Positions 37,115 through 44,866 of a DNA stretch of 64,000 nt are shown here, one piece after another. The position numbers were made by a program, and so were the translations under genes. The notes under the pieces are model-generated. The model was given only the letters and a program-made list of their open reading frames with translations. It was not told the origin of the DNA and did not search any database. The stretch's first letter is position 1, and every line of letters starts with the position of its first letter. The stretch is from Treponema sp. OMZ 798 (lineage in GTDB: Bacteria > Spirochaetota > Spirochaetia > Treponematales > Treponemataceae): assembly GCF_024181385.1 (NCBI RefSeq), contig NZ_CP051305.1, positions 310,001 through 374,000 of the forward strand, read 5' to 3'.

Positions 37115-38227
37115 ATGCGTGATAGAATTTTTGCGGTAGTTATATTTTTGATTACCATTTTTTTGCTTATCTTTATGCCTCAAATTCGGACCGGTTTAGG
37201 GCAAAGGCCTATGTTTACTCAAGAATTTGCTTTGGGTGTGGTTCAAGATGTCCTAGAAGAAGATCTTACTGAGGATCCTATAGTTGCCGGACGTTATCGC
37301 GGAATACAAAAAATTTCAGTAAAAATTCTGGACGGCAGTAAAAAAAATAAGGTTTATGAGACTTACAATACTTTAAGTGCTCTGCATAATACAAGGGCCT
37401 ATAAGGATCTAAAGGCTGTATTCACAATCAGGACTCAAGACGAAAAAGAAAGCATTTGGTTGTACAATCAAAAACGGGATACTCATATTTATATCTTAGC
37501 CTTGGGGTTTTCTTTTTCCCTAATCTTCCTTGGGAAGCGTCAAGGTCTTAAGTCCTTATTGGGTTTGGTCTTTACCTGCACCGTTATTGTGAGCCTTTTA
37601 GTTCCTGCTTTATTTGCAGGCTTTGCTCCTATTCCTATTTCCATTTTACTTGTTTCAGTAGTAACCTTCGTAAGTTTTATTTTGGTAAGCGGTTTTTCCC
37701 GCAAGACCTATGCGGCAATACTCGGAACCATTTGCGGAATAAGCATAGCAGGGCTTATTTCGATAATAGTTTCGTATACGGCAAATCTTTCCGGTGTGAA
37801 TATGGAAGGCGGAGAACAGCTTTTGAATATTGCTCCTGACTATAATCTGAAATTAAACGGTCTTCTTTTTATTTCTATTTTGATAGCCTCTCTTGGGGCC
37901 GTAATGGATGTAAGCATGTCCGTCTCTTCTTCAATGCACGAAATATTGACAATAGATCCTTCAATCGAAAAAAAGAAATTATTTAAATCCGGCTTAAATG
38001 TAGGTAAAGATATAACCGGAACTATGAGTAATACTCTTATCTTGGCCTTTGCAGGGACATCCTTACCTCTGATAATGATGATATGGGGATATGGTATGAG
38101 CTTAAGGCAATTTATAAATATCCCCAAAATTGTAATACATATTGTACAAGGGCTTGCAGGCAGCATGGGTATAATCACTTCCGTTCCTTGTACGGCATTT
38201 TTTGCGGCAATGCTTCCACGTAAATAA
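37115..38227 (+). CDS. YibE/F family membrane protein
   Basis: 370 residues. After an N-terminal membrane anchor (about 4-22) comes an extracytoplasmic region (about 25-125, TRAYKDLKAVFTIRT). Then follow seven or so helices with the YibE/F pattern (LGFSFSLIFLGKRQGLKSLLGL, LGAVMDVSMSVSSSMHEI, GLNVGKDITGTMSNTLILAFAG). The family is a predicted transporter of unknown substrate. Four T bases and GGAG lie between the -10 box and the ATG, so the SD sits at the very 5' end of the message. Confidence 0.88.
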   Translation: MRDRIFAVVIFLITIFLLIFMPQIRTGLGQRPMFTQEFALGVVQDVLEEDLTEDPIVAGRYRGIQKISVKILDGSKKNKVYETYNTLSALHNTRAYKDLKAVFTIRTQDEKESIWLYNQKRDTHIYILALGFSFSLIFLGKRQGLKSLLGLVFTCTVIVSLLVPALFAGFAPIPISILLVSVVTFVSFILVSGFSRKTYAAILGTICGISIAGLISIIVSYTANLSGVNMEGGEQLLNIAPDYNLKLNGLLFISILIASLGAVMDVSMSVSSSMHEILTIDPSIEKKKLFKSGLNVGKDITGTMSNTLILAFAGTSLPLIMMIWGYGMSLRQFINIPKIVIHIVQGLAGSMGIITSVPCTAFFAAMLPRK

Positions 38228-38236
38228 GAAGCGGGA

Positions 38237-38335
38237 TATGATAAACATTCCGGCTTAAAAAGCAAGTTTCTATGTTTATCATAATTGTATGTAGTTTTGC
38301 AAAAGCAAAACTTCTCGAAAAAAAAATTTTATAGT
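38237..38335 (+). promoter_or_regulatory. Two-hairpin leader element (copy A) before the nucleotidase gene
   Basis: The first hairpin is TATGATAAACAT (38237-38248) with its exact inverse ATGTTTATCATA (38272-38283), a 12-bp stem with a 23-base loop. The second is AGTTTTGC-AAAA-GCAAAACT (38293-38312). An A-run and T-run then lead into the SD AGGAGG (38336-38341). The segment 38284-38323 is nearly identical to 40569-40608 before recA, and the first hairpin also has a counterpart there (GATAAACA...CGGC). Confidence 0.7.
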
Positions 38336-38360
38336 AGGAGGAATGCTATGAAAAAAAAGG

Positions 38361-40247
38361 TTGATGTGTGTTTTAATTTCCATCTTTGTCATTTTTTCTT
38401 TTACTTCGTGTTTGGAGACCCGTGTAAAAGATAGCAGTGTAAGATCAAAGAGGGAAATGCTTGCAACAGGCAAGCAGTCGGATGAGGTTAAGTTAACTCA
38501 TGCGGTAATTAGGAAGGGTGAAGCGGGAAAGGAAAATGTAACCCTCACCTTCGGTGTAACCGGAGATGTTCACGGCAGGCTTTATCCGTTTGAGTATGCT
38601 GTTTGTGAAGAGGTGCCGGGTGCCGGTTTTTCTAAAACATTTACCTTAGCCCAAGAGCTAAGAAAGGAAAATCCAAACACTGTTCTCATTGATGTAGGCG
38701 ATACCGTTCAGGATAATAATGCCGAACTTTTTAATGACTTGGAAACTCACCCGATGGTTCAGGCAATGAACTACATGAACTATGACATTTGGGTTTTGGG
38801 TAACCACGAATTCAATTTTGAAAAGGAATTTCTTGCACGGAATATCCGTAATTTTAATGGGGCAGTCTTAAGTGCAAATATCAGGAATGAAAAGGATAAG
38901 AGCTTTTTTGTCCTGCCCTATCAATTATTGGAAATTGAAGGAGTAAGGGTTGCTGTTGTGGGACTCATTCCGCCCCATATTCCGATGTGGGAGTCTTCTT
39001 CACCTTCTCACTTTAAGGGCTTAAGCTTTGAAGAACCCTTGGATGCTGCGCGCCGCACTGTTGATTCTTTAAAGGGGCAGTATGATGTCTTGGTAGGAGC
39101 CTTCCACCTAGGCCGAAATGCCGAATACGGTTCTAACGGAGGCGTTATTGAAATTGCAAAGCAAATCCCGGAATTCGATATAATTTTCGGAGGGCATGAG
39201 CACGCTAAATATGCAAGTATAGTGGATGGTATGAACGGGGATAAGACCTGGATAATAGAACCCGGTGCCTACGGATGGGCCTTGGCTGTAGGAGAAGTAA
39301 AGGTCAAAAAAGAAAAGGATAAGTGGACGGTTGTTTCTGTAAAGGCTGAGAATAGGGAAACAAAAAAAGTTCCATCTAATAAGCAGATGGAAGAAGAATT
39401 CAAATTTGTTCATCAAACTTCTTTAAGTGATGCAAATACGGTAATAGGTAATATAACCGAGGACTTTATAAAGCGCGTCGATTATATTACCGGTGATGAT
39501 AAGGTTACTACCATGCCGACCATCCAGTTGGAGGATACTGCCTTAATAGATCTTATAAATACCGTTCAGCTGTATTATACGAAGGCTGATGTTTCTTCTG
39601 CCGCGGCCTTCAGGTCTGAGATGAATTTGAAATCAGGTCTTTTTAAGAAAAAAGATGTAGCCTTCATTTATAAGTATGCAAACACCTTGATGGGGGTAAA
39701 TATAAGCGGTGAAAATCTTTTAAAATACATGGAGTGGTCTGCTTCTTATTATAATACTACCAAAAAAGGTGATGTGACAATTTCATTTAATCCCAATATC
39801 AGAGGCTACAATTACGATATGTTTGAAGGTATAACCTACGATATTGATATTTCTCAAGCACCTGAAAAAAGGATTAAAAATGCAAGGATAAAAGGAAATC
39901 CCATCGATCCGAAAAAGACCTATAAATTGGCTGTAAATAACTACCGTTTCGGCACTTTGACAAAACTTGGCCTTATAAGCGATAAAGATGTTTACTATGA
40001 TTCTTATATGGAGATGCAAGATGCAGGGCGTATAAGAGACTTGATAGTAAAATATGTTAAGGATGTGTCAAAGGGTGTTATTAAACCTGTGACAAACAAT
40101 AACTGGAAGATTATAGGTTTTGATTCCAATGTCAAGGGCAGAGAAGAAATCTTAAATAAGATTAGAGCAGGTGAGATAAAGATTCCCAAATCGGAGGATG
40201 GAAGAACACCGAATGTAAAATCTATAAATATCTATGAACTAAATTAA
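38361..40247 (+). CDS. 5'-nucleotidase / cyclic phosphodiesterase lipoprotein with out-of-frame upstream start
   Basis: About 628 residues. The N-terminal metallophosphatase has GDVHGRLYPF, DVGDTVQDNN, GNHEFNFE and GGHEHAKY, which are metal ligands. The C-terminal domain is of the 5'-nucleotidase type (YKYANTLMGVNISGENLLKYMEWSA, YKLAVNNYRFGTL). Such enzymes release nucleosides from extracellular nucleotides. The N-terminus has a lipobox (FSFTSC), so it is surface or periplasmic and lipid-anchored. The perfect SD AGGAGG serves an ATG at 38348, but that ATG is one base out of frame because of an 8-A run at 38351-38358. With 7 A the protein would start MKKRLMCVLISIF, an ideal signal. In this sequence only TTG 38361 or ATG 38364 give the full frame. 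Confidence 0.82.
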   Translation: MMCVLISIFVIFSFTSCLETRVKDSSVRSKREMLATGKQSDEVKLTHAVIRKGEAGKENVTLTFGVTGDVHGRLYPFEYAVCEEVPGAGFSKTFTLAQELRKENPNTVLIDVGDTVQDNNAELFNDLETHPMVQAMNYMNYDIWVLGNHEFNFEKEFLARNIRNFNGAVLSANIRNEKDKSFFVLPYQLLEIEGVRVAVVGLIPPHIPMWESSSPSHFKGLSFEEPLDAARRTVDSLKGQYDVLVGAFHLGRNAEYGSNGGVIEIAKQIPEFDIIFGGHEHAKYASIVDGMNGDKTWIIEPGAYGWALAVGEVKVKKEKDKWTVVSVKAENRETKKVPSNKQMEEEFKFVHQTSLSDANTVIGNITEDFIKRVDYITGDDKVTTMPTIQLEDTALIDLINTVQLYYTKADVSSAAAFRSEMNLKSGLFKKKDVAFIYKYANTLMGVNISGENLLKYMEWSASYYNTTKKGDVTISFNPNIRGYNYDMFEGITYDIDISQAPEKRIKNARIKGNPIDPKKTYKLAVNNYRFGTLTKLGLISDKDVYYDSYMEMQDAGRIRDLIVKYVKDVSKGVIKPVTNNNWKIIGFDSNVKGREEILNKIRAGEIKIPKSEDGRTPNVKSINIYELN

Positions 40248-40260
40248 ACTACCTTGCTTA

Positions 40261-40292
40261 AAGCTCCGGTTGTCTTATGAGGGCCGGAGCTT
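40261..40292 (+). terminator. Rho-independent terminator after the nucleotidase gene
   Basis: AAGCTCCGG (40261-40269) pairs with CCGGAGCTT (40284-40292), followed by TTT. It separates the nucleotidase unit from recA. Confidence 0.88.
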
Positions 40293-40321
40293 TTTGGTTG
40301 ACTTAAAACGCTTAAGACTTC

Positions 40322-40350
40322 TTGCTTTTTGCCTAAAAATTCTATATAAT
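40322..40350 (+). promoter_or_regulatory. Candidate recA promoter
   Basis: TTGCTT (40322-40327) and a perfect TATAAT (40345-40350) are 17 bases apart. The leader would then be about 300 bases long before the GTG of recA. Confidence 0.6.
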
Positions 40351-40659
40351 AAACAAATCTTTTAGCAGTTCTTAATTTTGAACTGTATTTGATCAAGAAA
40401 AATTAAAACTTTTTTATATTTTTTTTAAAAGGGAGAAAAAATCTTTTTTATTTATACAATATTAGTAGAATGAGAAAATTTTTTATAGGAGATTCGATAA
40501 ACAGTTCGGCAGAAATTCAGCCTCACTGTTTACCTTCGAGTTTTGTGTTTTGTACAAAACATCATGTTATTGTATGTAGTTTTGCAAAAGCAAAACTACT
40601 TGAAAAAACTTTTTTCGCAAATTGATATTTGCTTCAAAAATTTTTTATAGGAGAACATT
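40351..40659 (+). promoter_or_regulatory. Long recA leader with palindrome and two-hairpin element (copy B)
   Basis: This 309-base stretch holds no gene that I can support. Contents in order: an 18-base direct repeat, AAAATTTTTTATAGGAGA, at 40475-40492 and again at 40637-40654, with the second copy serving as the recA SD. A hairpin TAAACAGT (40498-40505)/ACTGTTTA (40525-40532). A perfect 14-bp palindrome GTTTTGTACAAAAC (40547-40560), a possible operator. A hairpin GTAGTTTTGC-AAAA-GCAAAACTAC (40576-40599), shared with the nucleotidase leader. A last hairpin GCAAAT/ATTTGC (40617-40632). The region between the two SD-like repeats is 162 bases and looks like an inserted unit. Confidence 0.65.
40475..40654 (+). 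repeat. 18-bp direct repeats bounding a hairpin-rich unit before recA
   Basis: AAAATTTTTTATAGGAGA occurs at 40475-40492 and 40637-40654. Between them lie the palindrome and hairpins described for the recA leader. The first copy has a good SD but no start codon behind it. Confidence 0.8.
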
Positions 40660-41901
40660 GTGGCAAAAGTAAAGACTGAAACACCGGCGGTTACAAGTCC
40701 GGACGATAAGTTAAAGGCTCTGGAGGCAGCCCGTCTTCAAATTGAAAAACAATTCGGGCAGGGTTCCTTGATGAAGTTAGGAAATAATTCCGCTATCGGA
40801 AACATAGAGATAATTCCTTCGGGAAGCATTCTTTTGGATGAGGCTCTCGGTATCGGCGGGTATCCGCGAGGCAGAATTATCGAAATATTCGGCCCCGAAT
40901 CTTCGGGTAAGACTACCATAGCTCTTCATGCCGTCGCCGAAGCCCAAAAGCAGGGAGGCATAGCTGCTTTTATCGATGCCGAGCATGCCCTCGATCCCCA
41001 ATATGCTAAGGCCTTGGGTGTAAACATTGATGAGCTTTGGGTATCTCAGCCTGATACGGGAGAGCAGGCTCTTGAAATAGCCGAAAGTCTTGTCCGCTCA
41101 GGTGCGGTTGACATAATAGTAATTGACTCTGTAGCCGCCCTAACTCCTCAGGCAGAAATCGCCGGAGAAATGGGAGACTCTCACATGGGCTTACAAGCCC
41201 GATTGATGAGTCAGGCCTTGCGAAAGCTCACCGCCATTATCGGCAAGTCCAACTGTATGATAATCTTTATCAACCAAATCCGAATGAAGATAGGCGTTAT
41301 GTTCGGAAGCCCCGAAACCACTACCGGCGGAAATGCCCTTAAATTTTACGCCTCCGTCCGATTGGATGTACGCAAGATTGAAACTCTCAGTAAGGGAGAA
41401 GATGAAGCATGGGGAAATAAGATCCGCGTAAAGGTTGTAAAAAACAAGGTCGCTCCTCCTTTTAGAAAGGTCGAAATGGAAATCCTTTTCGGGAAGGGGG
41501 TTTGTCCCTATGGAAGCCTTTTAGATTCTGCCGTAAAACAAGAGATAATCGGAAAGAGCGGCTCATGGTATTCTTACGGAGACGATAAAATCGGACAGGG
41601 AAGACCCAATGCCGTTAAATTCTTGGAAGATAATATAGAAATAACTCAAAAAATCGAAAAAGAATTGAGAGAAAAGCTCTTCCCGGGCAGGCCCTTTGTT
41701 TCAAGCTTTGTAGAAAAAACTAAGGAGCAAAAGGAAGCTCAAGAAAAGGCTGTCGAAGCTCTTAAAAAAGAAGATAGTTCAAAAGAAGCTTCTCCGAAAG
41801 GCAATAAAGAAGAAGATGATGATTTTGAAGAAAAACCGGCTGCTTCAAAGACAAAGAAAGCCGAAGTAGTTGGTGTTCCTGCAGACGACAGTCTTTTTTA
41901 A
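40660..41901 (+). CDS. recA: RecA recombinase
   Basis: 413 residues from a GTG start with SD TAGGAGA. Walker A is GPESSGKTT, followed by [13 protein letters not shown], the Walker B strand [10 protein letters not shown], the L1/L2 DNA loops ([53 protein letters not shown]) and a C-terminal extension rich in Lys and Glu/Asp ([12 protein letters not shown]). The protein catalyses strand exchange and LexA-type coprotease activity. It is somewhat longer than the 350-residue norm because of that tail. recX is not adjacent (it lies at about 21 kb). Confidence 0.97.
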   Translation: MAKVKTETPAVTSPDDKLKALEAARLQIEKQFGQGSLMKLGNNSAIGNIEIIPSGSILLDEALGIGGYPRGRIIEIFGPESSGKTTIALHAVAEAQKQGGIAAFIDAEHALDPQYAKALGVNIDELWVSQPDTGEQALEIAESLVRSGAVDIIVIDSVAALTPQAEIAGEMGDSHMGLQARLMSQALRKLTAIIGKSNCMIIFINQIRMKIGVMFGSPETTTGGNALKFYASVRLDVRKIETLSKGEDEAWGNKIRVKVVKNKVAPPFRKVEMEILFGKGVCPYGSLLDSAVKQEIIGKSGSWYSYGDDKIGQGRPNAVKFLEDNIEITQKIEKELREKLFPGRPFVSSFVEKTKEQKEAQEKAVEALKKEDSSKEASPKGNKEEDDDFEEKPAASKTKKAEVVGVPADDSLF

Positions 41902-41913
41902 GTTTTTTTTTAA

Positions 41914-41943
41914 AATGCCGAACAATAAAAGAGGAGCGGCATT
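41914..41943 (+). promoter_or_regulatory. Hairpin enclosing the scpA ribosome site
   Basis: AATGCCG (41914-41920) pairs with CGGCATT (41937-41943) around a loop that contains the SD GAGGAG. The right arm ends 1 base before the ATG, so the structure may expose or hide the start. Confidence 0.4.
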
Positions 41944-42720
41944 ATGAGTACACAAGCTTTAAGTCAGATTGATACACATGAAACAACCTATTCCAATACG
42001 GAATTTAAGGTGCATAATTTTGAAGGCCCCTTAGACCTTCTGCTTTTTTTGATAAACAAAAACGAGGTAAATATCTACGATATTCCGATTGCAGAAATAA
42101 CCGAGCAATATCTGGAATATCTGGATTATGCAATTGAACCCGATTTGGATAACCTTGTCGATTTTTATTCGATGGCCGCAAATTTAATTTATATAAAAAG
42201 CAGAATGCTTTTGCCGGTTGAGGTTTCGGTTGATGATGAAGACATTGAAGACCCGCGTTCAGAGCTGGTCGATAAGCTCATCGAGTATCAAAAATATAAA
42301 AAGCTTTCCGAACTTATGGAAGAAAAAGAAAGCGAAGCGGAATGGTTTTTTGAAAGAAAAAAAATTCAGCACGCCCTTCCTTTTGGAGAAGAAGAACTTT
42401 GGGAGCGGGTCGATACTTGGGATCTTTTAAAAACCTTTTCACAACTTATGTCGAACTATAATGCCGAACACATCCTAGACCTTTACGAAGAAGTTTCGGT
42501 AAACGAAAAGATTACCCTCATGAACGAACTTTTGGATCAAAAGGGTGAGTGTATGTTTACCGATTTGATTGTGCGTAAGGGCAATTTAATGGATGTGGTC
42601 TGTGCTTTTATGGCAATTTTAGAAGCCGTAAAATTTAAGATGGCGAGTATCTGGCAAAACAGAATGTTCGGCGATATAAAAATACGCCCGTGGGAGCAGG
42701 ATAATGGTTCAGAATTATAA
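41944..42720 (+). CDS. scpA: Segregation and condensation protein A
   Basis: 258 residues. Family stretches: FEGPLDLLLFLINKNEVNIYDIPIAEITEQY near the N-terminus, FYSMAANLIYIKSRMLLP, and a C-terminal winged-helix-like segment (VCAFMAILEAVKFKMASIWQ). ScpA is the kleisin subunit that bridges the SMC heads for chromosome condensation. It overlaps scpB by 17 bases, so the two are translationally coupled. It follows recA by 42 bases. Confidence 0.92.
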   Translation: MSTQALSQIDTHETTYSNTEFKVHNFEGPLDLLLFLINKNEVNIYDIPIAEITEQYLEYLDYAIEPDLDNLVDFYSMAANLIYIKSRMLLPVEVSVDDEDIEDPRSELVDKLIEYQKYKKLSELMEEKESEAEWFFERKKIQHALPFGEEELWERVDTWDLLKTFSQLMSNYNAEHILDLYEEVSVNEKITLMNELLDQKGECMFTDLIVRKGNLMDVVCAFMAILEAVKFKMASIWQNRMFGDIKIRPWEQDNGSEL

Positions 42721-43255
42721 TTTGGAAAAGGAAATCTCATTGGTTGAGGCCATCCTCTATTTGGAAGGCGACCCCTTAACCGATGAGGCTCTTTGTAAAA
42801 TATCAGGTCTCTCGCCCGAAATCGTAAACGATGCAATCAAGGCCCTGCAGGAAGCCTATGCTGCGCCTCAAAGCGGAATCGAGCTTGCTAAGATGATGGG
42901 CGGCTGGGTGATAATGCCCAAAAAAGAATTGTGGGAGCACCTAAAAGACCGCTACGGTAAAAAAAATGAGGGCCGCCTTTCCCGTGCCGCCATGGAAACC
43001 CTTTCGATAATTGCTTATTCCCAGCCGGTAACCAGGGCCGAAATTGAAGCTATCCGCGGTGTTTCCGCCGATAATATGATCCGCCTCCTTGCCGAAAAGG
43101 ACCTTATAAAAGAGGTCGGCAAAAAGGATGTTCCCGGCAAGCCCTCAATGTTCGGCACCACAAAGGAGTTCTTAAAAGTTTTTAGGCTTAACAGCATTGC
43201 TGATCTTCCGAAGCTGGATGAAACCGAAAGAGAAAGATTCGAGCTTGCCCGATAA
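42704..43255 (+). CDS. scpB: Segregation and condensation protein B
   Basis: 183 residues with the ScpB pattern of two winged helices: VEAILYLEGDPLTDEALCKISGL, then SRAAMETLSIIAYSQPVTRAEIEAIRGVSAD, and the C-terminal VPGKPSMFGTTKEFLKVFRL. ScpB binds ScpA and completes the SMC complex. It starts within the end of scpA and is followed 15 bases later by the pseudouridine synthase gene, a common bacterial arrangement. Confidence 0.93.
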   Translation: MVQNYNLEKEISLVEAILYLEGDPLTDEALCKISGLSPEIVNDAIKALQEAYAAPQSGIELAKMMGGWVIMPKKELWEHLKDRYGKKNEGRLSRAAMETLSIIAYSQPVTRAEIEAIRGVSADNMIRLLAEKDLIKEVGKKDVPGKPSMFGTTKEFLKVFRLNSIADLPKLDETERERFELAR

Positions 43256-43270
43256 GGTGTTTTAATTTTT

Positions 43271-43972
43271 ATGGAAGAAATAAGACTTCAAGTTTATTTA
43301 GCCCGCTGCGGAGTCGCTTCGCGCCGAGCCTCGGAAAACCTCATCCTAAACGGAAGGGTAAGTGTTGACGGCAAGATTGTAACGGAGCTCGGCACAAAGG
43401 TTTCCGGTACGGAAAAAATCTGCTTTGACGGAAAACAAATTTTCCCCGAGGCCGAAAAAAGATATATTCTATTGAACAAGCCTGAAGGCTATGTTTGTTC
43501 CCTTGCCGATGAGAAGGATAGACCCATCGCTGCCTCCCTCTTAAAAGATATCTACACCGAAAGGCTTTACAATATCGGCCGCTTGGATATGCTTTCGGGC
43601 GGGGCAATCATCTTTACAAACGACGGAGATTTTTCTGCAAGGGTTGAGCACCCTTCTTCCGAAATCGAAAAAGAATATGAGGTCTTAACAGTTTTTGAAT
43701 ACCCCGACGAGGTTCTCCAAAAATTTTTAAGGGGTGTGCGCATTGAAGGCGTTTTTTATAAGGCCCTCTCGGCTGAGCGCCTAGCCAAAAACAAGATGCG
43801 CATAGTTTTGATTGAAGGCAAAAACCGCGAAATCCGCCGCGTCTTAAAATTTTTTAATATCAAAATAAAAAAACTTACACGCGTCAGAATAGGCTGCGTG
43901 TACCTATCAGACCTTCCCCCCGGCAAACACCGCCCTCTAACTCCCGAAGAAATTAAAGGACTATTGGGTTAA
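43271..43972 (+). CDS. rluB: RluB-type 23S rRNA pseudouridine synthase
   Basis: 233 residues with an N-terminal S4 domain (LQVYLARCGVASRRASENLILNGRV) and a synthase domain with LLNKPEGYVCS and catalytic Asp in NIGRLDMLSGGAII. The usual (T/S)-E-G after the Asp is SGG here. The NREIRRVLKFFNIKI stretch is the conserved C-terminal strand. Position after scpB supports RluB rather than RsuA. A second RsuA-type gene lies at about 26 kb. It is the last gene of the recA-scpA-scpB cluster. Confidence 0.85.
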   Translation: MEEIRLQVYLARCGVASRRASENLILNGRVSVDGKIVTELGTKVSGTEKICFDGKQIFPEAEKRYILLNKPEGYVCSLADEKDRPIAASLLKDIYTERLYNIGRLDMLSGGAIIFTNDGDFSARVEHPSSEIEKEYEVLTVFEYPDEVLQKFLRGVRIEGVFYKALSAERLAKNKMRIVLIEGKNREIRRVLKFFNIKIKKLTRVRIGCVYLSDLPPGKHRPLTPEEIKGLLG

Positions 43973-44036
43973 GTGTGCTTTTAATTTTTACGGACAATAA
44001 AATCCCAAGAGGCTTTAATTTTTTATTCAAATATAG

Positions 44037-44042
44037 TATAAT
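44037..44042 (+). promoter_or_regulatory. -10 box of the toxin-antitoxin-like pair
   Basis: A perfect TATAAT lies 21 bases before the ATG at 44064. No clear -35 is visible (AT-rich upstream), as is common when the operon is repressed by its own products. Confidence 0.5.
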
Positions 44043-44063
44043 TAAATAGTATGGAGGTGAGAG

Positions 44064-44234
44064 ATGGCTACATCAAGTTTGGCAAAATCTTTTGTTATAA
44101 AAACAAAAAAAGAAGCCGGTAATTTTGTAAAATTATTTTCAGAACAAGAGAACCAAAGGCCGTTAAAAGATATCAATATTGTAACACTTTCTCAAGAACG
44201 CCTAATAGAACTGATAAATGCAAAAAGAAAATAG
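44064..44234 (+). CDS. Small antitoxin-like protein upstream of the GNAT gene
   Basis: 56 residues, beginning MATSSLAKSFVIKTKKEAG, with strong SD GGAGGTGA 6 bases before the ATG. It has a positively charged N-terminal half and a hydrophobic C-terminal helix (NIVTLSQERLIELINAKRK). I do not recognise a named family. Its last 17 bases overlap the start of the GNAT gene, the standard layout of an antitoxin gene preceding its toxin. DNA here is more AT-rich than the neighbours, which fits acquisition. Confidence 0.7.
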   Translation: MATSSLAKSFVIKTKKEAGNFVKLFSEQENQRPLKDINIVTLSQERLIELINAKRK

Positions 44235-44808
44235 TTTTGAAATTATTAGATTATTTGATCTATTAGCAACAGAAGGAGGGGAGATTTTTTTTAAATCTAT
44301 GTCGGATGTGTTTTCTTCAACAAATAAAGATGTTGAAGAATTCTTGAAAGAAAAAGCAGTCCAATCAACAAAACTTAATACCTCATCTACCTATCTTGTG
44401 GTTTCTTCAAAAAAAGGATGCGACATTTTAGGATATTTTACATTAGCTACAAAGATGTTAACTTTGAAAAAAGAGGTTCTATCAAAGTCAGAAATAAAAA
44501 TTATTAGCCGTTTTGGATATTATGATAAAGATTCTAATTCTTATAAAATACCTGCGATTCTTATTGCTCAGTTTAGTAAAAATTTCAATAAAAAATCAAA
44601 ATCAATTAATGGTTCTGATTTAATGGATATTGTTTTAAAGCAAGTAAAAAATATTTTAAATTTGACCAGCGGAAAAATTGTTTTTATTGAATGCGAAAAA
44701 ATAGAAAAGGCAATAAATTTTTATATAAAAAGCGGATTTCAAATTTTAGATACTGAAATTATAACAAAAAATAAAAAAGACCTTGTACAGCTTTATCGTG
44801 TTTTATAA
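44218..44808 (+). CDS. GNAT-fold acetyltransferase, toxin candidate
   Basis: 196 residues with the order of GNAT toxins: GYFTLATKMLTL on strands beta-4, then KIPAILIAQFSKNF (pocket before the acetyl-CoA loop), a variable loop, GSDLMDIVLKQVKNIL, and the C-terminal FIECEKIEKAINFYIKSGFQIL. GNAT toxins of the TacT kind acetylate the amino group of aminoacyl-tRNA. The usual Q/RxxGxG/A acetyl-CoA loop appears here as KKSKSINGSD, a weak match. It overlaps the small upstream gene by 17 bases and is followed by the promoter of an ABC exporter. Confidence 0.7.
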   Translation: MQKENSFEIIRLFDLLATEGGEIFFKSMSDVFSSTNKDVEEFLKEKAVQSTKLNTSSTYLVVSSKKGCDILGYFTLATKMLTLKKEVLSKSEIKIISRFGYYDKDSNSYKIPAILIAQFSKNFNKKSKSINGSDLMDIVLKQVKNILNLTSGKIVFIECEKIEKAINFYIKSGFQILDTEIITKNKKDLVQLYRVL

Positions 44809-44830
44809 CCAAAATTACCCAAAAATCAAC

Positions 44831-44860
44831 TTGACACCTCAAACTATACCATGTTAAAAT
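44831..44860 (+). promoter_or_regulatory. Promoter directly before the first ABC exporter, leaderless
   Basis: TTGACA (44831-44836) and TAAAAT (44855-44860) are 18 bases apart. The -10 ends 6 bases before the ATG at 44867, so the message should begin at the start codon. Confidence 0.65.
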
Positions 44861-44866
44861 GTAGGT

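Noticed and set aside
40547..40560. LexA/SOS box before recA (GTTTTGTACAAAAC)
   Set aside because: It is a perfect palindrome, but it does not match the SOS boxes I know and lies over 190 bases after the likely promoter. Kept only as a possible operator.
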